From contig JACKCP010000005.1 of assembly GCA_020633955.1 (NCBI GenBank), positions 124,001 through 188,000 on the forward strand: DNA of 64,000 nucleotides, written 5' to 3'. Every line of letters begins with the position of its first letter. The stretch's first letter is position 1. The DNA is from Desulfobacteraceae bacterium. GTDB taxonomy: Bacteria > Desulfobacterota > Desulfobacteria > Desulfobacterales > JACKCP01. The notes under the pieces are model-generated. The model saw only the letters and a program-made list of their open reading frames with translations, was not told the DNA's origin and made no database searches. Of this stretch, positions 17,922 through 27,678 are shown piece by piece. Both the position numbers and the translations under genes were made by a program.

Positions 17922-18185
17922 TTTTATTCCTTTTTTTGATGACACTGAAAATATCCCCGGATACCTGCTGTGTCAAGTTAAAATAGTTTTTTTAATTCTA
18001 TTTGATTTTAAATTTAAATAATTCTGGTTTTCATTCACTTACTGGTTTATAAATATGCCTCTATTGATGTTTAGATTTGTTTTTATGAGCAGTTTTACAA
18101 AAACAGTTTGTTATCAATAAAGGCAGTTTTAGTTCAGTCACGATATGGTTCCTGGCCAGTCACCAAGTAATTTAAGGGAAGTTCT

Positions 18186-19241
18186 ATGATGGGAAAATAT
18201 TTGATTTTAATTTGTTTTTATCTTTTTTCGGCATCTTTTTGTTTTGCACAGGATCTGAAAGACTTTGAAAAAACATTTGAATATAATTTTTCACTCATTG
18301 AAAAAGAAACAGATGATGTGAAAAAAAAAGAGTTAGCGGAAAAAATTGAACAAAATCTTTTAAAATATAATGATTTCAATGATTTTACAGATAAAAACTT
18401 TGACAAGATAATAGAATATAAATTCTGGAAAAAAGTTTTGATTTTTTCTCCAAGGGAATTTGTCAAAAAAGTTTCTGAAAATGATAATTTTAATAAAGAC
18501 ATTCAAAATTTTGCATTACTTTTGCTGAGCGAGAATATGGAAGTTCTTGATGAAATTTATCATTATTTTGAAGTTAAAAATGATGAAGAAAATAAAAGTT
18601 ATGCAAAAAAGCAGGCAATGTACACACTTTTCAATAAATCTGAAAACTACATTCAGTTTAAGGAGAATCTTCTATACTTCAAGTGGATAGACGGACTTGA
18701 TGCCTTTAATGAATTTTTTCCAAATCATGGGTTTGTCCTTAAAATGAAGGATGAAATAAAAAAAGAAAAGGAGCTTAAAGAGCTAAAGGCCAGGGAAGCA
18801 CTTGAAGCAGAAAAAAAGAAACAGGCTTATTATTATCTTGGTATTGGTCTTGTAGTCATTGTTCTTTTTTTTATGCTGTTAAGGCTAATCAGGAAATTAT
18901 TTGGGAAGAGAGAAGAAAAAAATCTTGATAAAAATTTAAGCTTTGAAGAAATTTTATCCAATGCCCCTGTAATGGAGCTGTTTAAGGAAACAGAAGAAAA
19001 AATAAAAAAGACAATAGAAAATACTCCTGAATTAAAAGATGCCCTTATGCCCTTTGCAAATGACTATGAAATCAGCTTTGAGGATACGGTGCTAATAAGT
19101 GAGTATATTCAAAGTAAAAGCATGGTAACTGTTTCTGGTATTGAAAAACTTAAGGAACTTTGTGCGGACTGCAAAAAAGGAATAGTCTATTCAAAAAAGG
19201 AGAATGGTTTTCTGGTTTTGTGCAGAAAAGATGTTTACTGA
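18186..19241 (+). CDS. unknown signal-peptide and single-helix membrane protein
   Basis: I do not recognise this 351-residue protein. It has a signal peptide (1-21, ending CFA), a charged, mostly helical periplasmic part, a Glu/Lys/Ala coiled stretch (about 195-215), one strong membrane helix (about 217-234) and a cytoplasmic tail of about 115 residues with ELCADCKKGIVYS, a short Cys-x2-Cys. The layout suggests a membrane sensor or scaffold. It is monocistronic: GGGAAG precedes the ATG and a strong terminator follows. Confidence 0.7.
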   Translation: MMGKYLILICFYLFSASFCFAQDLKDFEKTFEYNFSLIEKETDDVKKKELAEKIEQNLLKYNDFNDFTDKNFDKIIEYKFWKKVLIFSPREFVKKVSENDNFNKDIQNFALLLLSENMEVLDEIYHYFEVKNDEENKSYAKKQAMYTLFNKSENYIQFKENLLYFKWIDGLDAFNEFFPNHGFVLKMKDEIKKEKELKELKAREALEAEKKKQAYYYLGIGLVVIVLFFMLLRLIRKLFGKREEKNLDKNLSFEEILSNAPVMELFKETEEKIKKTIENTPELKDALMPFANDYEISFEDTVLISEYIQSKSMVTVSGIEKLKELCADCKKGIVYSKKENGFLVLCRKDVY

Positions 19242-19278
19242 TTATTTGTGACTGAAAAAAACTTTTACCATTAAAAAT

Positions 19279-19320
19279 AAAAGGTTCCAATTTGTTTTAT
19301 ATGGAACCTTTTATTTTTTT
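19279..19320 (+). terminator. terminator after the unknown membrane protein gene
   Basis: AAAAGGTTCCA and TGGAACCTTTT form an 11-bp stem followed by ATTTTTTT. It is symmetric enough to act in both directions. Confidence 0.85.
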
Positions 19321-19323
19321 AAT

Positions 19324-19465
19324 TATACTGAACTAAGACAGCTTTTTTTGTCCATTCTAAAGTCAGATTCAAAATTAAATCCTCAAAATACTAATGTATC
19401 ATAAAGGTTAAATTTTTCATCTTCCTTGAACTGAATAAAGAATTCTCGTTTTCGGGCAATCACTA
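19324..19465. repeat. family B dispersed palindromic repeat
   Basis: This 142-bp copy has the left end ACTGAACTAAGACAG, TTTTTTTGTCCATT, the core AAATCCTCAAAATAC and GGTTAAATTTTTCATCTTCC, and the right end CGTTTTCGGGCAATCACTA. It lies about 17 nt beyond the stop codon of the minus-strand DUF4340 gene. Confidence 0.8.
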
Positions 19466-19481
19466 TACTTAAAGAAACAAG

Positions 19482-20441
19482 TTATTTTTTATCTTCAGCC
19501 CTTAATTCTTTTTCCGAAAATATCAGCCTTTTAAAATAATATTCCTGAACAGAAAAAATAAAGTTTTTATAATTATTATCAAACTTTATTTTAGAGTCTT
19601 CTCCTTTTGTCTCTGTTTCAATTGAGATAAGCCTTTTTTGTCTGTCATGAACATAAATATTGATTTTCTCATTGTTTTCAAGAATATATTCTATTTTAAA
19701 TTCTACCGTATCCTTATTTTTTTCCTTTTCAATATCATAAAAATCAAGATTTTCAGGAAAGTTTAAAAATTCATCAATTTTTTCCAGGTCAGGATTCTTT
19801 ATATTTTCAGGGAAAATAACCTGAGAATTTTTAACCTCAAGAATTTTTTTTGAATCGGCACCATAAACAGCCGCACCTGCTATTTTTTCGTCTTTAATTT
19901 CAATGAGGTTGTTTAAGACCCAGTTTTTTGCTTCGCTGTCAATATAAACACTTTTTTTGGAAAGGTAGATTTTATCTGTTTCAGGAATAAACAAATAGGT
20001 TCCTCCTTTTTCCCGCTGCTTTCCAAATAAAATTTTAAAAACTATGTTTTTGTTTTCATCTTTTAAATTTATTGCTGCTGCAGTATTTTCAACTGCATTT
20101 TCATCAGGACTTACAAGATGAAAATCATTTAGAAGATTTCTGCTTTTGTCATATGTATGGATAATATCCTGAGATTCAAGGTTATTTATTAACGAAGAAA
20201 TCTTTTCAAAATCAGCATTAAAACTGAACTTGTTTTTCACTTTCCATTTGTTTTTTTCAAGTGCAAGAATTACTTTTTTATCCTTGGAAATAATTTCTAT
20301 TTCCTTTGTGTCTGACAGGATTTTATGGGATGGAAAAATTAAATCCCCGCTTTTATTTTTTGCTGAATCCATTGATTTAAGGAAAACTGCCAAAAGAAGA
20401 ATTCCAAAAACAGCTAAAAGTATAATAAATTTTTTGTTCAT
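19482..20441 (-). CDS. DUF4340-domain membrane-anchored protein
   Basis: A 319-residue protein with one N-terminal membrane helix (about 4-22) and an extracytoplasmic domain carrying the DUF4340 pattern: an early EIEIISKDKKVILALEKNKWKVKN and the later YDKSRNLLNDFHL and FGKQREKGGTYLFIPETDKIYL. DUF4340 genes typically follow gldG-type genes, as here. Biochemical role unknown. It is the last gene of a four-gene minus-strand operon and starts 17 nt after gldG. Confidence 0.8.
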   Translation of the reverse strand: MNKKFIILLAVFGILLLAVFLKSMDSAKNKSGDLIFPSHKILSDTKEIEIISKDKKVILALEKNKWKVKNKFSFNADFEKISSLINNLESQDIIHTYDKSRNLLNDFHLVSPDENAVENTAAAINLKDENKNIVFKILFGKQREKGGTYLFIPETDKIYLSKKSVYIDSEAKNWVLNNLIEIKDEKIAGAAVYGADSKKILEVKNSQVIFPENIKNPDLEKIDEFLNFPENLDFYDIEKEKNKDTVEFKIEYILENNEKINIYVHDRQKRLISIETETKGEDSKIKFDNNYKNFIFSVQEYYFKRLIFSEKELRAEDKK

Positions 20442-20458
20442 CTGGTTAATTCCTCCAG

Positions 20459-22228
20459 CTACATATTTTTTCTTTTTCTTCTGATTCCTGTAAAAATTCC
20501 AACTAAAGCAATAATTGCCGGAATAAGAAAAATATTGATCATTTTAATTTTTACTCCAAGGCTTTCAATATCAGCTCTTAACTGCCTTCTTACTTTTTTA
20601 AGCTCTGCATCTATCTGCCTTTTTTCCTCACGGAATTTTTTAATTTCCTTTTCCTGCTCACTGCTTAGAACAAGGTTTTGTCCTTCAATTCTAGATGATT
20701 CAAGAGCTTCAAGTTTTGCCTTTGTCTGCTCAGCCTTTTGGGCAAGCATGTTTTCTTTTTCAAGCCATTTTTCCTTGGCCTTATCTTCAAGTTCCTTAAC
20801 TTTTGTAAAAGGTCTAAGTGTTGATTGACGGGAACGGATTTCAATTAATTCGGGGTCTCCGCACATAATTTCAACGCAGTTCTGAAAAAGATTCAAATTG
20901 TCATTAAACATATTTGCCATTTCAAATCCAAGAAAGTTTTGCTTCTGCATATAAAACTGGTCAAACAAAAAATCTGTATCAGCAATAAAAATAAGGGTTC
21001 CTTTGTTTTCACTTTCCTTTGAAAATTTTCCTGTAACTTTTACGGCAAGGGTGTAGTTTTTGTCATCTGGGGAAAAATTGTTTTTTAATGCATCCATCCC
21101 CTGAAACTGAAGCATTGAAGGGTCAGAAAGTACTGCTTTTTTTGAAGACCATGCAAGCTTTTCATATGACAAACCATCTTTTTTTTCAATCTCAATTCCC
21201 CCTGCAATGGGAAAAAGAAGGCTCTCAAGATTTGCTGATATTATGTTTTCCTGGTTCATTGCATCACTATAAATTGAAAGCCAGCCCGGATTTAATTCCG
21301 GTCTGTTGTTTCTTCCAAGTATTTTTGTTGCTGCATTAATATCTGCAACTGCATTTGTTTCATTAAAATTTATTCCCCATTTTTCAAAATCTTCTTTAAG
21401 TGGATTTGAATACGGAGCCATTCTGCTTTCAGGATCAAGAAGTGAAAGGGGATCACATAAAATTATTGCTCTTTTCCCGCTTTCAAGAAACTTAATGGTT
21501 TCATCAATTATTGCCTGATTTTGTTTTTTTGGCTGGAAAAGAATTAGAAGATCGATATTTTCCGGGATTGATTCTCCCTCAATCTGCTCAATTTCATATT
21601 CCTTTTCAAGAACCTCTGTAAAATACCATTTGGGACTTTGCTGTCCCTGAAAATTTGGTCCGCCAAAAATATCAATGGAAGAAAAAATACCTATTTTTTT
21701 CTTTTTTTCAGATTGAAGTCTTGAAACTATTGAACTTAGTTCATATTCAAGTTTGCCCTCGCTGTCAGGATCGAAAAAAGGAATTATTTCTTCCCTGGAA
21801 CCGCTTATTGCAGCAAGCCCCATATAAAGATTTTCTCCTCCAGGCAGTTCTATGCCCTTCAGGCCAAAGGCTCTTGCATTGTCTTCTTCTTCGGAATCAG
21901 TTTCAGGTGCAATTGTTTCAAGTATAATTTTACCGTGTGAATTTTTTGAATACTCATTTAAAAGATCTTCAATCCTTTTGGCATAGGCCTTGAATTCACC
22001 TGGAATATCTGAATTTGAAGAAGCATTGTTAAAATATTTAAAGGTTATTTTTTCTTTTGTTTTGGAAATTATTTTATTGGTGGCATCTGAAAGGGAGTAG
22101 ATATTGTTTTGTGTTGCATCAAGCCTTAAAGGAAGATCGCTTATAAGAATATTTATAAGTACAAGAACTGCTGCAAAAATAAAAATCACAAAAAGATTTT
22201 TGAGCAGTCCGTTATTTTTTAAATTCAT
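20459..22228 (-). CDS. GldG-family ABC transporter auxiliary protein
   Basis: A 589-residue protein with membrane helices at both ends and a large extracytoplasmic middle. The segment RLDATQNNIYSLSDATNKIISKTKEKITFKYF, the FGGPNFQGQQSPKWYFTEVLEKEYEIEQI block and LILFQPKK are typical of the GldG/ABC_transp_aux family. An acidic and basic coiled helix (about 480-560) precedes the last helix. In Bacteroidetes GldG works with GldA and GldF in gliding motility; here it more likely serves an exporter of unknown cargo. ATG 22228 follows GGAGG and is preferred over 22249. Confidence 0.82.
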   Translation of the reverse strand: MNLKNNGLLKNLFVIFIFAAVLVLINILISDLPLRLDATQNNIYSLSDATNKIISKTKEKITFKYFNNASSNSDIPGEFKAYAKRIEDLLNEYSKNSHGKIILETIAPETDSEEEDNARAFGLKGIELPGGENLYMGLAAISGSREEIIPFFDPDSEGKLEYELSSIVSRLQSEKKKKIGIFSSIDIFGGPNFQGQQSPKWYFTEVLEKEYEIEQIEGESIPENIDLLILFQPKKQNQAIIDETIKFLESGKRAIILCDPLSLLDPESRMAPYSNPLKEDFEKWGINFNETNAVADINAATKILGRNNRPELNPGWLSIYSDAMNQENIISANLESLLFPIAGGIEIEKKDGLSYEKLAWSSKKAVLSDPSMLQFQGMDALKNNFSPDDKNYTLAVKVTGKFSKESENKGTLIFIADTDFLFDQFYMQKQNFLGFEMANMFNDNLNLFQNCVEIMCGDPELIEIRSRQSTLRPFTKVKELEDKAKEKWLEKENMLAQKAEQTKAKLEALESSRIEGQNLVLSSEQEKEIKKFREEKRQIDAELKKVRRQLRADIESLGVKIKMINIFLIPAIIALVGIFTGIRRKRKNM

Positions 22229-22249
22229 TTTAAACCTCCGAAAGATCAT

Positions 22250-22993
22250 TTATTTTGAATTTGAATTAATTGCAGAAGTATTTAAAAAAAGCATGAAAAT
22301 AATAATTGAGAGAAAATATATAATATCCCTTAAATCAATGATTCCTTTTGTCAGTGATTTAAAATGGGTTAAAATGCTCATTTCAGATATGAAATTAACA
22401 ATTATTTTTGGAAAAATTCCAGAGGCTGCCTGAATTACAGGGCTGTGTCCTGCTAAAATTAAAAAAAGTGACAAAGACGCGGCACTGAGAAATGCAATTA
22501 CCTGGCTTTTTGTTATTGAGGATGAAAAGCATCCAATGGAAATAAGAGCCCCTGCCATTAGAAAACTTCCAATGTATCCTGAAATTATTGCTCCTGTGTC
22601 AGGACTTCCAAGGTAATATACTGTTATTACAACAGGAAAAGTCAGAACAATTCCAGATGAAATAAAAATCCATGCTGCAAGAAATTTTGCTGTTGTAATT
22701 TCCGCGGGTGTAACAGGGAAAGTCATTAAAAGTTCAATGGTTCCTGTTCGTTTTTCATCGGAAAAAAGCCTCATTGTTACTGCTGGTGCAAGAAAAAGAA
22801 AAATCCATGGATGCCAGGTGAAAAAAAGAGAAAGTTCTGCCTGACCCGACTCGTAAAATCCTCCCACATAAAAGGTGAAAAATCCCTGAAGTATAAGAAA
22901 CACCACCAAAACCACATAGGCTGTGGGGGAATGGAAATAACTTAAAAGCTCTCTTTTCAATATGGCTTTGACTGAGTTTAAACTGCGGCTCAT
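22250..22993 (-). CDS. ABC-2 type permease, GldF-like
   Basis: A 247-residue permease with about six membrane helices. KAILKRELLSYFHSPTAYVVLVVFLILQGFFTFYVGGFYE and FLAPAVTMRLFSDEKRTGTIELLMTFPVTPAEI are characteristic of the GldF/ABC-2 family, including the cytoplasmic RLFSDEKRTGT loop. It pairs with the ATPase encoded upstream and the GldG-like protein downstream. The ATG at 22993, preceded by AAGGAGC, is preferred over the first in-frame start at 23026. Confidence 0.87.
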   Translation of the reverse strand: MSRSLNSVKAILKRELLSYFHSPTAYVVLVVFLILQGFFTFYVGGFYESGQAELSLFFTWHPWIFLFLAPAVTMRLFSDEKRTGTIELLMTFPVTPAEITTAKFLAAWIFISSGIVLTFPVVITVYYLGSPDTGAIISGYIGSFLMAGALISIGCFSSSITKSQVIAFLSAASLSLFLILAGHSPVIQAASGIFPKIIVNFISEMSILTHFKSLTKGIIDLRDIIYFLSIIIFMLFLNTSAINSNSK

Positions 22994-23022
22994 TTTTATC
23001 TGCTCCTTAATTTTAGCATATA

Positions 23023-23979
23023 TCAATTACTGGTAAGAATTCTGAATACTTTTGTAAGGTCTCCCTTATCCCTTGATATGGATTTAAGCTTAAGACTGCT
23101 GTTTGAAAAGATTTTTTCAAGCTCAAGAATGATTTCAGAAGTTGAAAAAGAACTGGTTTTGCTGAAAAAAATTTTAATCCAGGAATTGTCGTTTTTTTCG
23201 CTGTTCTTTTTTATTTCTATTTTATCAATGATTTGAATTTTGTTTAAAGAACTTTTAAAATGATTAATATCTTTGATAAAATCCGTTTCAATGTCATAAC
23301 TTCCAAAATCAGGGTCTTTTTCAAGAAGACCTCTTGGAGTGTCGTCTGCAATTATTTCTCCGTTTGAAATAATGATTGCTCTGTTGCATATTGCAGCGGC
23401 CTCATCAAGAATATGGGTTGAAAGTATAATTGCCTTTTCACGGCTCATGGATTTTATCATTTCCCTGACTTCCTGTTTCTGGTTGGGATCAAGTCCGTCT
23501 GTAGGTTCGTCCAGTATAAGGTATTTGGGGTCGTGAATAATGCTTTGAGCAAAGGAAACCCTTTGTCTGTATCCCTTGGACAGGGTGTTAATCTGCTGGT
23601 GTTTTGCCTGACTCAGAAAGCATTTTTCTATTGCCTTTTCTGTCATGGATATTTTTTTTCTGCCTGAAAAACCTCTTATTTCACAGCAGAAATTTAGAAA
23701 TTCAGTAACAGTCATTTCAGAGTAAAGAGGTGATATTTCTGAAAGGTAGCCTATTTGTGATTTTACTTCTATGGGATTTTCAGTTACAGATTTACTGTCT
23801 ATAAAGGCATCTCCGGAATCTGGAGCAATATAGCCTGTGAGCATTCTCATTGTTGTTGATTTACCTGCTCCGTTTGGACCTAAAAAACCCAGAATGTCTC
23901 CAGTTTCTACATTGAATGAGACATTTCTGACTGCTTTTGTCTGTCCGAAAGATTTGGTAAGTTCTTTTGCTTCAATCAT
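23023..23979 (-). CDS. ABC transporter ATPase, GldA-like
   Basis: A 318-residue ATPase with Walker A GPNGAGKST, signature LSKGYRQRVSFAQS, Walker B YLILDEPTDGLD and switch His in STHILDE, plus a C-terminal extension of about 90 residues found in GldA/drug-exporter types. Preferred start is ATG 23979 after CAGGGAG; an upstream in-frame start at 24030 has no ribosome site. It heads the operon ATPase-permease-GldG-DUF4340. No other gliding genes are in view. Confidence 0.88.
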   Translation of the reverse strand: MIEAKELTKSFGQTKAVRNVSFNVETGDILGFLGPNGAGKSTTMRMLTGYIAPDSGDAFIDSKSVTENPIEVKSQIGYLSEISPLYSEMTVTEFLNFCCEIRGFSGRKKISMTEKAIEKCFLSQAKHQQINTLSKGYRQRVSFAQSIIHDPKYLILDEPTDGLDPNQKQEVREMIKSMSREKAIILSTHILDEAAAICNRAIIISNGEIIADDTPRGLLEKDPDFGSYDIETDFIKDINHFKSSLNKIQIIDKIEIKKNSEKNDNSWIKIFFSKTSSFSTSEIILELEKIFSNSSLKLKSISRDKGDLTKVFRILTSN

Positions 23980-24111
23980 AAAAAACTCCCTGGTAGTGTC
24001 AAAGTGGTTGGAAAGATTAAATTCTTGCACTATAAATGGAAATTGCTTAAAAAAGCTGTGGGGTTAAATTTGTGAAAACAATAATGTCCATTATAAAATT
24101 TGTCAAGAACC

Positions 24112-25521
24112 ATGATTCCCATACAGGAGAGGCCTTTGAACAAGAATAAAAGACCAGGTATAATTGAAATCGCAGGAATCAAACTCTGGGATTTTTTTGC
24201 ATCATTAAAACTGACAATTTATTTGTTTTCTTTTATTGCATTAGCGTCTGTAGCAGGTACTTTTCTGCCTGACCGTATTGGTATGATAAAGTTTGTCCAG
24301 GATAAGCCTCTATGGATTTTTAAATTTTTTCAGCTGTTTGAACTTTTTGATATCTATTATTCATGGTGGTTTGTCCTGCTTATAATAATTCTTGGAGTAA
24401 ATCTTTTATGCTGTTCATTTGAAAGACTCCCAAGGGTTTTTAAAATTGTTTTGAAAAAGCCTTTGCCGCCTTCTGTTTCCAAAATAGAATCCCTGGAACA
24501 TAAAAGGGAATTTTTATCCGATGGGAATATGGATAATTTAACCGTGCTTGCAAAAAAATTTTTCAAATCAAAAAGAATGAAAATGTATTCTTTCAAGACT
24601 GGAGAAACCTTTTCCTGTACAGCTGAAAAAGGTCGTTTCACAAGACTTGGAGTTTATGTTGCTCATTTTGGGTTTCTCCTTTTGATTGCAGGAGGAGTTG
24701 CAGGGACTGTTGCAGGTTTTTCAGGAGTTATAGACATCCCTGAAAAGGAAACAGGAAGTATTGTAACTCTTTTTAAAAACAGGGGTAAAATTGACCTGGG
24801 GTTTGATGTGACTTGCAGCAGATTTGAAATTATAAGGTATGAAAACAGCCACACTCCCAAGTCATATCAGTCAGAAATAATTTTTAATAAAGGAAGACAG
24901 GCCGAAAAAAAAGGGCTTGTAAAGGTAAACAGTCCTTTAAAATATAATGGAATTAAATTCATCCAGTCTGGATATGGAAGAGTTCTTGAGGGAAAGGTGA
25001 AAATTTCTGCCTATGACCTGATGACTGATGAAAAAAAGGGAGAGTATTTAATGGATCAGGGTGATAAAGTAGTTCTTCCAGATGGGAAAACTGAATTTAC
25101 TCTTTTTTCATTCAGGCCCAATTTTCAGATTTCAGGCATGAATCTTGGAGAAACCTTTATTGGGTTTGTTTTATCTGAGGGCAAAGAAATACCTGTTGCT
25201 CTTCCTGTTTCAACCCCAGGTTTTGATAAACATAGAAAAGGGGACTTCTATCTTGTTCCAGATGATTTTGAAACCAGATATTACACATCACTTCAGGTAA
25301 ATAAAGACCCAGGGGTCTATATTGTTTATTCTGGTTTTTTATTTCTTTCCCTTGGGATTTTTGTAAGTTTTTTCATGAGACACAGTTCCTTTTATCTGAT
25401 TTTTGAAAATTCAGGAAGTAACAGTACCAAGGTTTTTTGTGCAGCCAGTTCAAATAAAAATAAAACTTTAAATGAAGAAATTGTGTCTGATTTTTACAAC
25501 TATCTTTTAAATAACGATTGA
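24112..25521 (+). CDS. resB: cytochrome c biogenesis protein ResB
   Basis: A 469-residue ResB/Ccs1 protein of system II cytochrome c maturation, which with CcsA/CcsB exports haem and attaches it to apocytochromes in the periplasm. SLKLTIYLFSFIALASVAGTFLPD, a second helix pair (WWFVLLIIILGVNLLCCSFERLP), GVYVAHFGFLLLIAGG and a C-terminal helix with a large periplasmic domain between are diagnostic. The start is ambiguous: ATG 24112 has little ribosome-site signal, while TTG 24136 follows AGGAGAG. ccsB follows after 79 nt. Confidence 0.88.
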   Translation: MIPIQERPLNKNKRPGIIEIAGIKLWDFFASLKLTIYLFSFIALASVAGTFLPDRIGMIKFVQDKPLWIFKFFQLFELFDIYYSWWFVLLIIILGVNLLCCSFERLPRVFKIVLKKPLPPSVSKIESLEHKREFLSDGNMDNLTVLAKKFFKSKRMKMYSFKTGETFSCTAEKGRFTRLGVYVAHFGFLLLIAGGVAGTVAGFSGVIDIPEKETGSIVTLFKNRGKIDLGFDVTCSRFEIIRYENSHTPKSYQSEIIFNKGRQAEKKGLVKVNSPLKYNGIKFIQSGYGRVLEGKVKISAYDLMTDEKKGEYLMDQGDKVVLPDGKTEFTLFSFRPNFQISGMNLGETFIGFVLSEGKEIPVALPVSTPGFDKHRKGDFYLVPDDFETRYYTSLQVNKDPGVYIVYSGFLFLSLGIFVSFFMRHSSFYLIFENSGSNSTKVFCAASSNKNKTLNEEIVSDFYNYLLNND

Positions 25522-25600
25522 GCGAAAACTTTAATTTTCTGCTCAGCAGCAAAATAATTAAAAGTAAAACAATAAGTCCCAATGAAACGGAGTTAATTTA

Positions 25601-26404
25601 ATGGAAAATACTTTAATACTTTCTGTTGCAACATTTATTTACGGATTTTCAGCACTGTGCTTTGTTATTGAGTCTGTTTTCAATAAAAAAAAATTTGGCA
25701 GCTTAGGGTTTTTTCTTCTGGTAGCAGGACTTTCAACAAATTTTGCAGGTTTTCTGTTCAGGTGGATTGAATCCTATCAAATGGGCATAGGAAGAATACC
25801 TCTGTCAAACCTTTATGAGTCTCTTGTGTTTTTTTCAATTTCAGGAGCACTGATTTACTCTGTTATTTACAAAAAATTTGATAACCCTGTTATTGGTGCA
25901 ATAACTACGACTATAGTTTTTCTTGCAATGGCATATGCAGGGCTTTCTCCATCAGCAGATTCCGCAATTACACCTCTTATCCCTGCTCTGAGAAGCAACT
26001 GGCTTACAGTTCATGTCATTACCTGTTTTTTTGGTTATGCAGGATTTGCAGTTTCTTTTGCAGCAAGTATTCTAATAATTTTTACAAGAGATGACAATAA
26101 ATGGAAAAATCTTGATGAATTAAACTACAAAATGATAATTTTCGGATTTTTGTTTTTATCTCTTGGCATCATAACAGGAGCAGTTTGGGCTGACAGTGCC
26201 TGGGGCAGATACTGGTCGTGGGATCCAAAGGAAACATGGTCGCTTATAACCTGGTTTGTCTACGCTATTGTATTGCACGCAAGATATATGAAAAATTTCA
26301 CAAGAAAAACCATAGCCTGGCTTTCGATTGTAGGCTTTATTGCAGTATTGTTTACATATTTCGGCGTGAACTTCGTACTTGCAGGGCTTCACAGCTATGC
26401 ATAA
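25601..26404 (+). CDS. ccsB: cytochrome c biogenesis protein CcsB/CcsA (ResC)
   Basis: A 267-residue integral membrane protein with about eight helices and the haem-handling tryptophan-rich WWD-type motif WADSAWGRYWSWDPKETWSLITW near residue 195, plus the conserved histidines in LTVHVITCFFGYAGFA and VLHARYM. It partners ResB in system II cytochrome c assembly. GGAG precedes the ATG by 9 nt. murA follows 20 nt after its stop. Confidence 0.92.
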   Translation: MENTLILSVATFIYGFSALCFVIESVFNKKKFGSLGFFLLVAGLSTNFAGFLFRWIESYQMGIGRIPLSNLYESLVFFSISGALIYSVIYKKFDNPVIGAITTTIVFLAMAYAGLSPSADSAITPLIPALRSNWLTVHVITCFFGYAGFAVSFAASILIIFTRDDNKWKNLDELNYKMIIFGFLFLSLGIITGAVWADSAWGRYWSWDPKETWSLITWFVYAIVLHARYMKNFTRKTIAWLSIVGFIAVLFTYFGVNFVLAGLHSYA

Positions 26405-26424
26405 AATTTAAGGATTTAAATTTA

Positions 26425-27678
26425 ATGGATAAAATCAAAATAAAGGGTAAAAAAAGGCTTGTTGGAGAAGTGCAGATAAGCGGTGCCAAAAATGCAGCTC
26501 TTCCGATTCTTGCATCAGCTCTTCTATGTGATGGGAAATCTGTATTTCATAATGTCCCAGACCTTGTTGATGTCAGAAGCATTCTTATGCTCTCAGAAGA
26601 ACTTGGAGCAAAAACCGAAATGAAAGACGGAGTGGTTGCAATTGATTCTTCAGGGCTTAACAACCATCTTGCACCATATGAAATTGTCAGAAAAATGAGA
26701 GCTTCAATTCTTGTTCTTGGTCCACTTGTGGCAAGGCTTGGAAAGGCCTGCGTTTCCCTGCCTGGCGGATGTGCAATTGGGGCAAGGCCGGTAAATCTTC
26801 ATATAGAAGGCCTTGAAAAACTTGGAGCAGAAGTTCATATTTCCCATGGATACATCAATGCTTGTGCCAAAAGGCTTAAAGGAAATGAAATAAATTTTGA
26901 TACAGTTACAGTTACTGGAACAGAAAACCTGATGATGGCAGCAGCCCTTGCACAAGGCGAAACAATTTTGAGAAATGCTGCAATGGAGCCTGAAATTACT
27001 GCACTTGCTGAAGTATTGAATCTTATGGGAGCAGATATCAGCGGAGCAGGTACTTCAGAAATTGTTGTAAATGGAGTTGATAAACTAAATCCGGTTGAAA
27101 CAGAAATTATACCTGACAGAATTGAAACAGGAACTTTCATGATTGCATCTGCTGTAACAGGCGGTGATGTTTTAATAAAAAAATGCAGACCAGATCATCT
27201 TGGGGAAGTGATTTCAAAGGTAAGGGATACTGGAACTTTTGTTGAGACGGGAAAGGACTGGATAAGGGTAAAAGGTGTTGACGAAATCAAAAGCATAGAT
27301 ATTAAGACATCTCCATACCCTGGATTTCCAACTGACATGCAGGCTCAGTTCATTACTCTCATGTCAATTGCAAAGGGAGTCTCAACCATAAAGGAAACAA
27401 TTTTTGAAAACAGGTTCATTCATGTCAATGAACTTCAGAGAATGGGGGCAGATATTTATCTCCCCTCGTCAAATACCGCTGTTGTAAGGGGAGTAAAAGA
27501 GCTTGCAGGCGCTCCTGTAATGGCTTCTGATTTACGAGCAAGTGCCTGTCTTGTTCTTGCAGGCCTTGCTGCTGAAAATACTACTATTGTAAACAGGGTC
27601 TATCATCTTGACAGGGGATATGAAAGAATGGAAGATAAATTAAAATCCCTTGGAGCCCACATAGAACGAATTAAATAG
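26425..27678 (+). CDS. murA: UDP-N-acetylglucosamine 1-carboxyvinyltransferase
   Basis: A 417-residue enolpyruvyl transferase that starts peptidoglycan synthesis by adding the enolpyruvyl group of phosphoenolpyruvate to UDP-GlcNAc. N-terminal GKKRLVGEVQISGAKNAALPILA binds substrate, and LPGGCAIGARPVNLH carries the catalytic Cys that fosfomycin attacks. The frame is open back to 26218 inside ccsB, but ATG 26425, preceded by AAGGA, gives the standard length. Its TAG stop (27676-27678) is formed by the first bases of a family B repeat. Confidence 0.95.
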   Translation: MDKIKIKGKKRLVGEVQISGAKNAALPILASALLCDGKSVFHNVPDLVDVRSILMLSEELGAKTEMKDGVVAIDSSGLNNHLAPYEIVRKMRASILVLGPLVARLGKACVSLPGGCAIGARPVNLHIEGLEKLGAEVHISHGYINACAKRLKGNEINFDTVTVTGTENLMMAAALAQGETILRNAAMEPEITALAEVLNLMGADISGAGTSEIVVNGVDKLNPVETEIIPDRIETGTFMIASAVTGGDVLIKKCRPDHLGEVISKVRDTGTFVETGKDWIRVKGVDEIKSIDIKTSPYPGFPTDMQAQFITLMSIAKGVSTIKETIFENRFIHVNELQRMGADIYLPSSNTAVVRGVKELAGAPVMASDLRASACLVLAGLAAENTTIVNRVYHLDRGYERMEDKLKSLGAHIERIK

